Below, in pieces: positions 52,553 through 61,274 of a DNA stretch of 64,000 nt. The translations under genes and the position numbers were made by a program. This DNA comes from Pseudodesulfovibrio indicus (GTDB lineage: Bacteria > Desulfobacterota > Desulfovibrionia > Desulfovibrionales > Desulfovibrionaceae), in assembly GCF_001563225.1 (NCBI RefSeq), contig NZ_CP014206.1, positions 1,984,001 to 2,048,000 on the forward strand, in the 5' to 3' direction. The stretch's first letter is position 1; the number at the start of each line of letters is the position of its first letter. Under the pieces are notes generated by a model. That model worked only from the letters and a program-made list of their open reading frames with translations. It was not told the DNA's origin and searched no databases.

Positions 52553-54448
52553 ATGCATGTATTAATGGAAGTTGGTCTTATGGCCGCAATGCTCTTGTCG
52601 TTGATCGCTGCTGCCTGGGCCTGTCTGGATACGTATCAGGGGCAGTCTGGTACATTGAGATGGCTGGAGAGAGGGCAGTACTCAGTTGTTTCTCTCCTTG
52701 TTCTGGCAAGTGGGATACTCTGGACAGCGTTGATGTCGCGGGACTTTTCCTTCAAATATGTTTATCAATATACGAGTCTCAACCTCCCGGACTTTTATGC
52801 TGTAACAGCCTTTTGGGCAGGACGTTCCGGCTCTCTCCTCTTCTGGCTACTCATCATCGCAGTGAGCGGAACCGTTTTTCTTAGAACCAAAAAATACAGT
52901 GATCTGCCTGAGCAAACCAAAGTGGCCTTTTGGTTACTGTTTTTCACAGTCCAAGGTTTTTTCCTTTTCCTGCTCACAAGTTTAAGCCAGCCATACATTG
53001 CGCTGTCTCCCGTGCCAGCCGACGGTGAGGGCTTGAACCCGCTTCTGCAAAATCCAGGGATGGCGTTCCATCCACCTCTACTTTTTCTGGGATACGGATT
53101 TCTTACGATCCCTGCATGCCTGTCTCTGTCCATGGCTCTGACAAAGGGTCAGGATGCTTGGATGAAATTGACTCGTGGCTGGGTTCTCCCTGCCTGGGCC
53201 TTTTTGAGCGCGGGGATCATACTCGGCGGCTGGTGGGCCTACATGGAGTTGGGTTGGGGCGGCTATTGGGCCTGGGACCCGGTGGAAAACGCTTCAATTA
53301 TCCCGTGGTTTGCAGCTACCGCATACCTTCACACGTCCATTCTTGGGCAACGGTATGGGCTCTTCAAACGAATCAATATTGTTCTCATCAACCTCGCTTT
53401 CCTATTGTGCATAGTCGGTACATATATTGTCCGTAGTGGAATTATTGAATCCGTGCACGCTTTCGGCGGCGGTGGCGTGGGAGGCCCTCTCCTCGTATTC
53501 ATATTGGCATACCTCTTTCTTGTTCTTGTCGGGACAGCGCAGGCCCACACCGACAAACCGAAACATGAGATGATTGCACTGAGCCGGCAAGGGCTTCTGG
53601 TCTTTTCCGTGTGGATTTTCCTGGCTCTGGGAAGTGTCATATTGCTCGGGACCATGTGGCCGGTTATCAGCCTGGGGTGGGAATCAAATCCTGTAGGCGT
53701 GACAGCAGGATTCTACAATACCGTAACTATGCCACTGTTTATCTGCATAGGGTTGCTGCTTCTCGTATGCCCATGGCTCTCATGGAAAGAAGGAATACAG
53801 CATCGGGAGCGCTTTATCATATCAACTCTGTCAGCGGTATGTCTTGGGGGTGCTGCATACTTCAGCGGGATTCGAATGGTTCTGCCGCTTGTCGGGTTCA
53901 GCGCCGGAGCCGGGGTAATCGTTTCAACCATCATGCTGGCATTGCAGAAAAAGGCACTGACAAGCAGGAGATTTTGGATTGCTCATGGCACACACCTCGG
54001 CATAGCATTGATGATTGTGGGGGTAGCCATATCCGGCCCGTACCAAAGTAAAAAGGAGCTGGTCTTGGCAGAAGGGCAAAGTTTTGCGTTTTCTGGATAC
54101 AATTTTGAATATAAAGAGATGGTCCATTCAGAGAGCAACGGTATCAAATCTCGTGTGGCGCGAATCATCGTAAGTCACAAAGGCAAAGAGATAGGTGTTC
54201 TTGAGCCATCTCAACTCATCTTTCCGAACAATGACCACCCACATACGGAAGTGTCGACCTTGTTCAGCTTTGGAAAGGAGCTTTACGCAACTATCCACGA
54301 TGTGGAGGATGGTCGTCTGGAGCCGTTAATCGTCAGCGTGAATCCGCTGGTGAATTGGGTATGGTTAGGCGGAACTTTCGTTTGCCTGTTCCCATTTATT
54401 GTCTTGCTGCCCAAGAGAAATAGAGAATCGGCTACCGCCGCAGAGTAG
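52553..54448 (+). CDS. CcmF/NrfE-type cytochrome c haem lyase
   Basis: A 631-residue protein with about 15 membrane helices. The WWD haem-handling motif is intact (WGGYWAWDPVENAS), and the flanking histidines and the periplasmic C-terminal domain fit CcmF/NrfE. It joins haem to apocytochrome c on the periplasmic side. ATG 52553 (GGAGAA upstream) starts directly before the first helix. The TPR gene 14 bp downstream is a CcmI/NrfG-like partner. No cytochrome gene lies next to it, so its client is unknown; a dedicated NrfEFG-like module is possible. Confidence 0.88.
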   Translation: MHVLMEVGLMAAMLLSLIAAAWACLDTYQGQSGTLRWLERGQYSVVSLLVLASGILWTALMSRDFSFKYVYQYTSLNLPDFYAVTAFWAGRSGSLLFWLLIIAVSGTVFLRTKKYSDLPEQTKVAFWLLFFTVQGFFLFLLTSLSQPYIALSPVPADGEGLNPLLQNPGMAFHPPLLFLGYGFLTIPACLSLSMALTKGQDAWMKLTRGWVLPAWAFLSAGIILGGWWAYMELGWGGYWAWDPVENASIIPWFAATAYLHTSILGQRYGLFKRINIVLINLAFLLCIVGTYIVRSGIIESVHAFGGGGVGGPLLVFILAYLFLVLVGTAQAHTDKPKHEMIALSRQGLLVFSVWIFLALGSVILLGTMWPVISLGWESNPVGVTAGFYNTVTMPLFICIGLLLLVCPWLSWKEGIQHRERFIISTLSAVCLGGAAYFSGIRMVLPLVGFSAGAGVIVSTIMLALQKKALTSRRFWIAHGTHLGIALMIVGVAISGPYQSKKELVLAEGQSFAFSGYNFEYKEMVHSESNGIKSRVARIIVSHKGKEIGVLEPSQLIFPNNDHPHTEVSTLFSFGKELYATIHDVEDGRLEPLIVSVNPLVNWVWLGGTFVCLFPFIVLLPKRNRESATAAE

Positions 54449-54462
54449 ATTGGAGAACAGGA

Positions 54463-55035
54463 ATGCAAAATACAACATCACGCCGCGGAAAGAATATAGT
54501 TCTAATGACATTGGCCATAGGCTTGGCAGTCATGGCCATGTCATCTTTTTTTTATCGTCTGCAAGGACCAGTACAAGCAACATCAAAGCCTGCTTCTCAG
54601 TCTGCACCCGCTGCAATGAGTCAGGAGAAAGGTGCTGAAATTCAAAAGTACATGGCAATGCTACAAGGAAATTCAGAGAATACTGAGGCATTGGTCGGAC
54701 TTGGCGAGCTCTTCATGCAAGCCGGTTCATGGGATAAGGCCTCATCATTCTGGCAACGATACTTGAAACTTGAATCGCAGGATGAAAAGGCTATCTACCA
54801 TTATGCGATAGCTCTTTTGAACCTGGACAAGTTTCATGAATCCGTAGCCCAATTTGAACGACTAGTTGCAATTAATCCAAAGAATTATCACGGATATTAC
54901 TATCTCGGAATGATTCATGTCTACTATTTGGATGATTCCAGCAAAGGCAAAGAATACCTGCAAAAGGTCATAGAACTCAATCCGGACGACAAGGAGATAG
55001 TAGGTGTGGTCCGTGAAGAGCTTGCTAAAATGTAA
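54463..55035 (+). CDS. Membrane-anchored TPR protein, CcmI/NrfG-like
   Basis: A 190-residue protein with one N-terminal membrane helix (IVLMTLAIGLAVMAMSSFFY) and three TPR units (about residues 75-180). Proteins of this kind hold apocytochrome c for the haem lyase. It follows the CcmF-like gene by 14 bp. Confidence 0.8.
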   Translation: MQNTTSRRGKNIVLMTLAIGLAVMAMSSFFYRLQGPVQATSKPASQSAPAAMSQEKGAEIQKYMAMLQGNSENTEALVGLGELFMQAGSWDKASSFWQRYLKLESQDEKAIYHYAIALLNLDKFHESVAQFERLVAINPKNYHGYYYLGMIHVYYLDDSSKGKEYLQKVIELNPDDKEIVGVVREELAKM

Positions 55036-55154
55036 TTATGTGGAGTCCGTGAGTGGATCTCATGATCACGGGCTCCATTTATCTATTAACTACAACAAAG
55101 ACATTTTTGACATCAACCTACCGGCATTTCTCAATGCTCACATTCTTGCTTAAT

Positions 55155-56447
55155 ATGAAAATACATACCCCCTTGATTACCTTGTTTCTCATTGCGTCTT
55201 TAGTCGGATGCTATGACCAGTCGCCTCCGGTGTCGAGGCCGACACAACCTCAGAATGATTTAGTGGGGGTTAAAGAGGAATGTACATTTCCTCCAAAGCG
55301 TTTAGTCGGTGTGGCCATGCTGAATCAAGTCTCAACCATATACGAAAATCCAGGGACCATAGTTGAGGTCGCACAAAATGATACATTGACTGAGATCCTT
55401 TCCAGAAAATCAGTGATGCCCAATGAAAGGTATGAACTGAGCAAAGCTGTATCAGAGTTTCATGACTTGCGGCGATTACGACCAGGTAACAAGATGGAGA
55501 TATGGCTGTCCGACGAAGTCAATGACAACGGTAGGCGATGCGTTGAAAGGTTTCGATTAATGACCGAGCGTGATTCGCTTATCGAGTTGACACATATCGA
55601 TCATGATATGTTTCCGGGGCAAAGGTTGGAACTGCAGCATAAGACCGAGACCAAGATCAACTCAGGTGAAATAAATACTTCCTTCTTTCTGTCGGCCAGG
55701 AAAAGCGGTGTACCGCGAGAAGTTCTTACCGAATTTTACAACATGTTCAGCTCCAGAGTCGACTTTCAGCGAGATATCCGCAAGGGAGACAGATACAGCA
55801 TCGTATACGAGGAGAATGACGATAGTCCACTGGGTGGTATCCATGCCGGACGACTGTTATACGCTTCTCTCACTCTGCCAGAGAAAACCATCGGGTATTA
55901 TCGTTATACCACACTTGATGGATATTCTGGATTCTTCAACGAAAATGGAGAAAGTGTTGATACCCATCTCCTTAAGACCCCTCTAAGCAGTGGCCATCTT
56001 TCTTCTGTTTTCGGCGCCAGGACGCACCCTGTATTGGGGTATAAAAGGATGCACAGAGGGATAGATTTCTCTGCCGCAATCGGGACCCCAATCCTGGCAG
56101 CGGGAGATGGAGTAGTTGAAAGAGTCGGTAGATACGGCAGCTACGGAAAATACGTCAGGATACGGCATGGCTCAGAGTATACAACCGGGTATGCCCATTT
56201 GAGCGCCTATGCCAAAGGAGTGAAACCCGGCGTTAGAGTTACCCAAGGTACCGTCATCGGATATGTTGGAAAAACCGGGCTTACAACAGGGCCGAATCTG
56301 CACTACGAAGTTTCCAGAGAGGGAAGACGGATAAATCCAATGACCTTGGAGCTCCCGCCAGTAAAAACTCTTCAGGGGAAAGATTTACGTAGATTCAAGA
56401 ATCTCCTGCGAGGATATGAATCTACCATGGCCCCCCTTTCGGTTTGA
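55155..56447 (+). CDS. M23-family metallopeptidase lipoprotein
   Basis: A 430-residue protein with a lipoprotein signal (MKIHTPLITLFLIASLVGC) and a C-terminal LytM/M23 domain with zinc ligands in HRGIDFSAAIGTPI and HYEVSREGRRINP. The middle resembles the OapA/LysM-like part of MepM/ShyA-type endopeptidases. It would cut peptidoglycan cross-links. The start is taken at the ATG that opens the lipoprotein signal; an upstream start at 55053 would bury it. It may belong to the preceding transcript. Confidence 0.82.
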   Translation: MKIHTPLITLFLIASLVGCYDQSPPVSRPTQPQNDLVGVKEECTFPPKRLVGVAMLNQVSTIYENPGTIVEVAQNDTLTEILSRKSVMPNERYELSKAVSEFHDLRRLRPGNKMEIWLSDEVNDNGRRCVERFRLMTERDSLIELTHIDHDMFPGQRLELQHKTETKINSGEINTSFFLSARKSGVPREVLTEFYNMFSSRVDFQRDIRKGDRYSIVYEENDDSPLGGIHAGRLLYASLTLPEKTIGYYRYTTLDGYSGFFNENGESVDTHLLKTPLSSGHLSSVFGARTHPVLGYKRMHRGIDFSAAIGTPILAAGDGVVERVGRYGSYGKYVRIRHGSEYTTGYAHLSAYAKGVKPGVRVTQGTVIGYVGKTGLTTGPNLHYEVSREGRRINPMTLELPPVKTLQGKDLRRFKNLLRGYESTMAPLSV

Positions 56448-57189
56448 TTGGCTATGAGCCAGAGGGTTAGCTGATTCCGCATATTGGGATCAAGCAGAAT
56501 GGAGATGCCCTCAAATCACAATCAACCGAGGGCGACATCAAGAGTCATCATCACGACAAATCCGAAGATACACCCTATTGTCGCCTGATCCCCATAGCCT
56601 GAAGCCTGTGATTCCGGAATGACTTCCTTAGAGGAGGTCATTTATTAAGCAACTTCAACTAAGAGAATCCCAACCGACTGTTTTTGATGTATTTTACCAT
56701 AGTCACTCGCCGTTGTGTATGAAAACTGAAAAAAAGCCGTGCCGTGAGTTCTCAATGGAAGAAGGCCGATGCAAGACAACGGCCTTCTTCGGGGGTGGAG
56801 GTTAAAGGGTTAATACGAGAGGTGTGTTTGAAATAATGGTTTTCAAATCGGTAAGCCTTTCGACTGGTGGCTCATGGGCTGGACGAAATCATACATATTG
56901 ATCGGCCTTGGAATGACACATGCCTTGTTTTTGCAATGAACTGCCAGCTTGTCTTCCTTGGTCCCGGACACCGTTTCCGATGCCCGGGATTTGGGGGAGG
57001 CACCGCCACATGACTTTGGCGGGATCGCGATGAGAAAGTATCTGGGGGCAAAGAAGTGCTCACACATGCACTTCATACATTTCTCATCTAAATTCATACA
57101 CTACTTATAAAATTTGCATTTTACTGTGCGGTATATAAATGGTTCTCAGTCTCGATTGCTCGCCACTTTGCCGACAAGTTGATCGGGAA
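56448..57189. other. Intergenic region with one doubtful small frame
   Basis: About 740 bp. It has a short stem (AGAAGGCCG / CGGCCTTCT near 56760-56793) without a T tract, and a doubtful cysteine-rich frame at 56843-57097. Otherwise I see nothing. Confidence 0.5.
56843..57097 (-). CDS. Doubtful small Cys-rich protein
   Basis: An 84-residue open frame starting MNLDEKCMKCMCEHFF with six cysteines in total. No ribosome-binding site of note and no family recognised. The Cys-rich start would fit a metal island, but the frame may be spurious. Confidence 0.25.
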   Translation of the reverse strand: MNLDEKCMKCMCEHFFAPRYFLIAIPPKSCGGASPKSRASETVSGTKEDKLAVHCKNKACVIPRPINMYDFVQPMSHQSKGLPI

Positions 57190-57447
57190 TTAGCCGACAA
57201 GAATATCCCGCATCCGTTGATATTCATCCTCAGAAATCTTTCCTTCGGCATATCTGGTCTTTAGTATCTCGAGTGACGCACTCTTGTCAGAGGCTGCAAT
57301 TTGTGTCGGGACAAATGCCCTGATGAGTCTGTAGATGAGATAGATCACGGCTAAGATCATAAGGAAGCTCAGCAGGCCACCAAATAATCCGCCACCCATG
57401 AACATCATGTTCGAGCCGAAGGGGGTCATCCAATCACAGTTCCACAT
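57190..57447 (-). CDS. SHOCT-domain small membrane protein, second copy
   Basis: An 85-residue paralogue of the protein at 48344: short Met/Trp-rich N terminus (MWNCDWMTPFGSNMM), a Gly-rich membrane helix and a SHOCT C terminus (LEILKTRYAEGKISEDEYQRMRDIL). It follows the second ZraP-like gene after a hairpin, in the same order as the first module. AAGGAG precedes the ATG on the minus strand. Confidence 0.85.
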   Translation of the reverse strand: MWNCDWMTPFGSNMMFMGGGLFGGLLSFLMILAVIYLIYRLIRAFVPTQIAASDKSASLEILKTRYAEGKISEDEYQRMRDILVG

Positions 57448-57475
57448 AAAAATTCTCCTTAGTGCTTGGGCGGAA

Positions 57476-57505
57476 AAAACGAGGGAGGAAAACCACCCTC
57501 GTTTT
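57476..57505 (-). promoter_or_regulatory. Intercistronic hairpin, second module
   Basis: A 10-bp stem AAAACGAGGG / CCCTCGTTTT between the ZraP-like and SHOCT genes, mirroring the hairpin at 48295. It may partly terminate transcription. Confidence 0.6.
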
Positions 57506-57513
57506 CCTATAAC

Positions 57514-57933
57514 TTACCAGCAGTTACCGAATCCATGATTGTGGCTTACGATGCCGCAGTTCCAGCCATTGCCATATCCGTAGCTCATCATCGGCCCGAA
57601 AGAAAGGTTTTGAGAGCGGGCCATTTCAGCGAGTCGGCTTTCACCAAGGCTAATGCTTTCTGTCAGTTGGCGCACTCGCTGGCTATCGGGATTAGGGCTG
57701 GCCATAAGAGCGTTCAATTCACCGCGTTCAGTTGCAATACGAGTTCTGAGAGTTTGGGTTTCGGCCATGAACGCGTCATACTGCGGGTTATTGTATGCAC
57801 GGCTTCCATTCATCATGTAGCCGTTGCCAGAACCGTATCCGTTGCCCCAACAATTCCAAGCGAAAGCGTTTACAGTGGACAGTCCAAGAACGAGAGCCAG
57901 GGCCAAAGTCAAAGTAATAGTTGCATTCCTCAT
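57514..57933 (-). CDS. ZraP-like periplasmic protein, second copy
   Basis: A 139-residue secreted protein; the signal peptide ends at AFA (about 25). The helical core QYDAFMAETQTLRTRIATERGELNALMASPNPDSQRVRQL aligns by eye with the gene at 47808, including ALMASPxPD, and the tail ends in GNCW. It lacks the GMMGN repeats and has Cys, Tyr, Gly and Trp instead. It is transcribed from a sigma-54 promoter; a strong AAGGAG precedes the ATG. Confidence 0.85.
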   Translation of the reverse strand: MRNATITLTLALALVLGLSTVNAFAWNCWGNGYGSGNGYMMNGSRAYNNPQYDAFMAETQTLRTRIATERGELNALMASPNPDSQRVRQLTESISLGESRLAEMARSQNLSFGPMMSYGYGNGWNCGIVSHNHGFGNCW

Positions 57934-57978
57934 TTAAAATCTCCTTAAGTTAGTTTTGTTCGATTATGCTTTCTTAAG

Positions 57979-57993
57979 GCAAGCAGCGTGCCA
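57979..57993 (-). promoter_or_regulatory. Sigma-54 (-24/-12) promoter
   Basis: Read on the minus strand: TGGCAC-GCTGC-TTGC, a perfect consensus match, 46 bp before the second ZraP-like gene. Confidence 0.87.
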
Positions 57994-58090
57994 ACAACTG
58001 ATGAAAAGTTGTAATCTTTTGAAAATATACATTAAATACCCTTCAGTGCTTGAGAAAAAGCAATCCATGAGTCTTGCCCTGAGTTCAGGG

Positions 58091-58142
58091 GTGCTTAAAA
58101 AATAATCGAAATGTGAGGCGAGTGTATAAAAAATGACCACAC
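58091..58142. promoter_or_regulatory. Pair of putative activator sites (UAS), same orientation
   Basis: GTGCTTAAAAAATAATCGA (58091) and GTGTATAAAAAATGACCAC (58122), about 100-150 bp upstream of the sigma-54 promoter. The second copy overlaps the T tract of the terminator at 58124-58162, so its role is less certain. Confidence 0.55.
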
Positions 58143-58162
58143 CCGAAAGGATGTGGCCATTT
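58124..58162 (-). terminator. Terminator of the minus-strand membrane-protein gene
   Basis: On the minus strand a stem AAATGGCCACATCC / GGGTGTGGTCATTT (mismatches) with loop TTTC is followed by a T run; it lies 120 bp past the gene at 58285. Confidence 0.7.
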
Positions 58163-58284
58163 ATAACGACAAGATGAATGAGTTAGCTGGTTAGTCGAAG
58201 CTTGAAATCTCCTCGAACCGAAAGGAGAACCTGTGGTGACTCGTTTTGGGTTTGTTGGGTTTCAACCGTCAGTGTGACAACCTG

Positions 58285-58875
58285 CTATCGGGTGGTTCTT
58301 CCCCAAGGCTTCAATACCGAAACACAAACGATGATGAACACGACCAATATTTGGAACACATCCATTGATATACGCATAAGATACACTATTAACGTCTCAG
58401 CAATTCCTTTTGCAGAAACTGTTTCAGAGTACGACACCAAGTTTTCCAGCCAAGGCATATACCAAATGAAGCCAAACACGAGATAGCCAATGTTTACAAT
58501 CCATTTGAAAAGAATCCATTTGAATTTGAAAAAGCCAAAGTTCGTGAGTGCTGCATAGGCAAATCCCGATAGCAAACAGCCAAATGCTGAGGGCACCACC
58601 AAATAAAGTTCGATATACATTGCCAACGCGCTGCTCGCATGGAGTTCAGCTGTGTTTTCCGGTTGGAAAAGACATTGAATAAGCGTCATACTTGCTGTCG
58701 CTCCACCCCACAGGCAGGCGCTGAACAAGTGTATTATCTTTATAATCCGCTGATGACGTGCTTTGACGTGATCTTTTCTCCACTTTTGAAACGTATACAT
58801 TGTCAGCATGAGGTTTTGCATACGCCTTTTGATGAAGTATCCAGGAGACATTTTCAACAATGCGTTATTCATCAT
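58285..58875 (-). CDS. Integral membrane protein, DUF2269-like
   Basis: A 196-residue protein with four to five membrane helices; IIKIIHLFSACLWGGATASM resembles the first helix of DUF2269-type proteins with a conserved His and Gly-Gly. Function unknown. Several in-frame ATG codons lie within the first 20 residues, so the start is uncertain. It has no visible sigma-54 promoter. Confidence 0.65.
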   Translation of the reverse strand: MMNNALLKMSPGYFIKRRMQNLMLTMYTFQKWRKDHVKARHQRIIKIIHLFSACLWGGATASMTLIQCLFQPENTAELHASSALAMYIELYLVVPSAFGCLLSGFAYAALTNFGFFKFKWILFKWIVNIGYLVFGFIWYMPWLENLVSYSETVSAKGIAETLIVYLMRISMDVFQILVVFIIVCVSVLKPWGRTTR

Positions 58876-59010
58876 ATTGAGTGCTTAACCCTATTTGTTT
58901 ATCCAGTATACTTGAAAGCGAAAGTTGTTTGCTCTCTTCCAATAAGCATACTTATGAAGCCTATAGTCGCGGGGGCAGGACGTAATTGGTAGTAATAAGA
59001 CGCCTCTACG

Positions 59011-61026
59011 CTACGTCTGCTGGCTGTCCGCCAACTCTTTTAGTTTATGGGCCATAGCTGCCAGATCTGCTGTCGCTTTTGCTGAGGTAGCCATCCCAAA
59101 CGATATTTCAGTGGATACGGCATCGACCTCTTGGATATAGTTGTTCACTGTGTCATTTATTGAAATCAACTCTTCCACCGCATGGGCAATGAGGCTAATC
59201 TGTTCAGAAGAAGTCTCAACTATTGGAACTATGCCTTCAAGGGATTCTCCTGACTCAGTAGCCAGGCCTGCAGCATGTTGAATTGCACCATTGGCCTTTT
59301 CCATCCCTTCAATATTATTTCGTACTCCATCTTGAATCTGTTCCACTGCTTGACCAACTTCCTTTGTGGCAGACATTGTTTTTTCAGCCAATTTGCGAAC
59401 CTCATCAGCAACGACAGCAAATCCTCTCCCGGCATCCCCGGCACGAGCGGCTTCTATGGCTGCATTTAAGGCCAATAAATTGGTTTGGTCTGCAATATCA
59501 CTGATCACATTGATGACTCGTCCAATTGAATCAGCCTGTCCCCCAAGAGAGGAAACGTTTTTCCTCAATTCATCAGACAGGACCTTTACTACGGATATAG
59601 CCTCTACTGCATTGGAAACGACAGAGGCACCTTGTCGTGCTTGTTCCTGAGCCTTTGTCGCTTGCTGTGATGCCTGTGATGCGCTTTCTGCTATCTCGTC
59701 AATTCTGATTTTGACCTGTCCCATCGCCTCAACACTTTGGGAGACCTTGGAGGTCTGCGCAGCGGCACCAGAGGAGACTTGATCCATCTGGATGGCTATA
59801 CCGTCAGTTGTTTCAGCGATGACCTGAGAAGCCTCGTCCACTTCAGCGTTTACTGTCTTAAGCTTTTCAAGGTGTTTGGCGACCTCCCTCTCGTTGGCGA
59901 CCATTTGAGTCACATCCCTGGCCACTTCCAAGAACCCCATGTTCTCACCAGCCTCATCTGTCACCTCTACAGCTTTGGGCTGGTAATAAACTGCAATACC
60001 GGCAGAATTTTCGTATTCAATGATACCGAGGTCCATTCCAACTTGGGAATTGGGGTGAAAGGGGGTACCACAAGTGCCTGTTTTAAATGTATCCGTGCAG
60101 TCCTGCCCTATGACCTTTTCTTCGGGAATGCTTGCCATTTGAATTGCTGCTGTGTTGGCTAGCTTGATTTCACCAGTCGCAGACGTCATAAAAATGGGAT
60201 CCGGGACAGCATTGAGGACAGCTTTATTGAGAGCCAATGATTTCCCAATCCTATCAAGGAGGAGGTCAATTGCTCGAGAAAGGTCTGCAATTTCATCGTG
60301 CCCTAAGATATTTATGCGTAAACTCGTTTCACCTTCCGCTATCCGGCCTGCCATAGCTGCAATAGACCGCAGTGGAGTGACTATACTCTGACGAACAAAG
60401 AGTATTACAAGTATGCAGGCAATCAGAACAATTGCTCCGCTTACAAAAATGACTATGCGCATGAGGTCGACAATCTCATCAGTCATATTTGCTGTATCGT
60501 GGGCCAAATCAATCTGGGTTGTGCGTAATTTTTCAATAAGCATTTCCAGCTTTTCAAAGACCTCACCAGTCTTTTCCTGGCCTGCATGCCCCATATTCAT
60601 TCCCTGTTCCCGAAACATAGTCACAGTTTTTATGTTTTCCATTATTAGGAATTCAAAGGACTCTTGAATGTCGGTGATTAATTGAAGATTTGCTTCATCT
60701 CCTTCTGATTGAAAGTGGGAAGAAAATTCTGAGGCAACTTCGGTAAAGGCAACCGACAGGCGATCAATTTCAGCTTGAAGGTTCTGCGTTGACTCTTGTT
60801 GCATGGCGAGGGTCGCATAATTTTGTTGAATGCGGAGCAGACTGTCTCCTAACTTGTCTGCGCTCAAAGCTCGGGGAAAAGACTCGTCGATTACTTCCAT
60901 AACGCTTTCATCAACCGAAGAAATGAGAATAAAGTTCAACGTGCTGTTAATCATGAATATGCATGCGATAATGGCGAAGCAGACTTTTAGCTTTGTTCCT
61001 ATTGTGTACCTTGCAAGAAATGCCAT
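59011..61026 (-). CDS. Methyl-accepting chemotaxis protein with PAS domain
   Basis: A 671-residue chemoreceptor. TM1 is at about 10-30, then a four-helix periplasmic domain, TM2 (IVIFVSGAIVLIACILVILF), HAMP, a PAS domain with two cysteines (GQDCTDTFKTGTC), and a signalling domain with the hairpin tip VISDIADQTNLLALNAAIEAARAGDAGRGFAVVADEVRKLAEKT region. It signals to CheA. ATG 61026 has GGGAGG upstream. The sigma-54-like promoter and motif copy upstream link it to the neighbouring two-component system, so it may report on the same metal or envelope signal. Confidence 0.92.
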   Translation of the reverse strand: MAFLARYTIGTKLKVCFAIIACIFMINSTLNFILISSVDESVMEVIDESFPRALSADKLGDSLLRIQQNYATLAMQQESTQNLQAEIDRLSVAFTEVASEFSSHFQSEGDEANLQLITDIQESFEFLIMENIKTVTMFREQGMNMGHAGQEKTGEVFEKLEMLIEKLRTTQIDLAHDTANMTDEIVDLMRIVIFVSGAIVLIACILVILFVRQSIVTPLRSIAAMAGRIAEGETSLRINILGHDEIADLSRAIDLLLDRIGKSLALNKAVLNAVPDPIFMTSATGEIKLANTAAIQMASIPEEKVIGQDCTDTFKTGTCGTPFHPNSQVGMDLGIIEYENSAGIAVYYQPKAVEVTDEAGENMGFLEVARDVTQMVANEREVAKHLEKLKTVNAEVDEASQVIAETTDGIAIQMDQVSSGAAAQTSKVSQSVEAMGQVKIRIDEIAESASQASQQATKAQEQARQGASVVSNAVEAISVVKVLSDELRKNVSSLGGQADSIGRVINVISDIADQTNLLALNAAIEAARAGDAGRGFAVVADEVRKLAEKTMSATKEVGQAVEQIQDGVRNNIEGMEKANGAIQHAAGLATESGESLEGIVPIVETSSEQISLIAHAVEELISINDTVNNYIQEVDAVSTEISFGMATSAKATADLAAMAHKLKELADSQQT

Positions 61027-61085
61027 TGTATTGTCCTCCCAGCTATAATTTGAATTTGAAGTGTTGATTAAGCGAGTTGTAGTTA

Positions 61086-61100
61086 GCAAGCCTTGCGCCA
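61086..61100 (-). promoter_or_regulatory. Probable sigma-54 promoter of the chemoreceptor gene
   Basis: Read on the minus strand: TGGCGC-AAGGC-TTGC, one mismatch (G for A) from consensus, with the essential GG and GC doublets kept, 60 bp before the start codon. Confidence 0.65.
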
Positions 61101-61192
61101 ATCCGACCGAATGTTGATAGTGCCATGAAATATCATGTTTTTTTGTTGGTGAGCCCGTAAGGTAGGGAATAAAGGCTTGCAAAGTCTAGAGG

Positions 61193-61215
61193 GGTGTGTC
61201 TAAAAAATAACCAAC
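61193..61215. promoter_or_regulatory. Putative activator site (UAS)
   Basis: GTGTGTCTAAAAAATAACCA, the fifth copy of the shared motif, about 95-115 bp upstream of the chemoreceptor promoter and 60 bp before the kinase start; it could serve both genes. Confidence 0.55.
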
Positions 61216-61274
61216 AAGCGGGTGGTGCTGACTAACAATTAACCACCTCTCCCCTCTGACAAAAGAGAATTACT

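Larger units (their letters stand above)
57934..58284. other. Regulatory region between the ZraP-like and membrane-protein genes
   Basis: About 350 bp with a sigma-54 promoter, two motif copies and the terminator of the upstream minus-strand gene. No reading frame of note. Confidence 0.6.

Noticed and set aside
58122-58142. Motif copy D as an independent operator
   Set aside because: Not fully rejected: it overlaps the T tract of a terminator on the minus strand, so its match may be partly coincidental. It is kept only as part of the pair.
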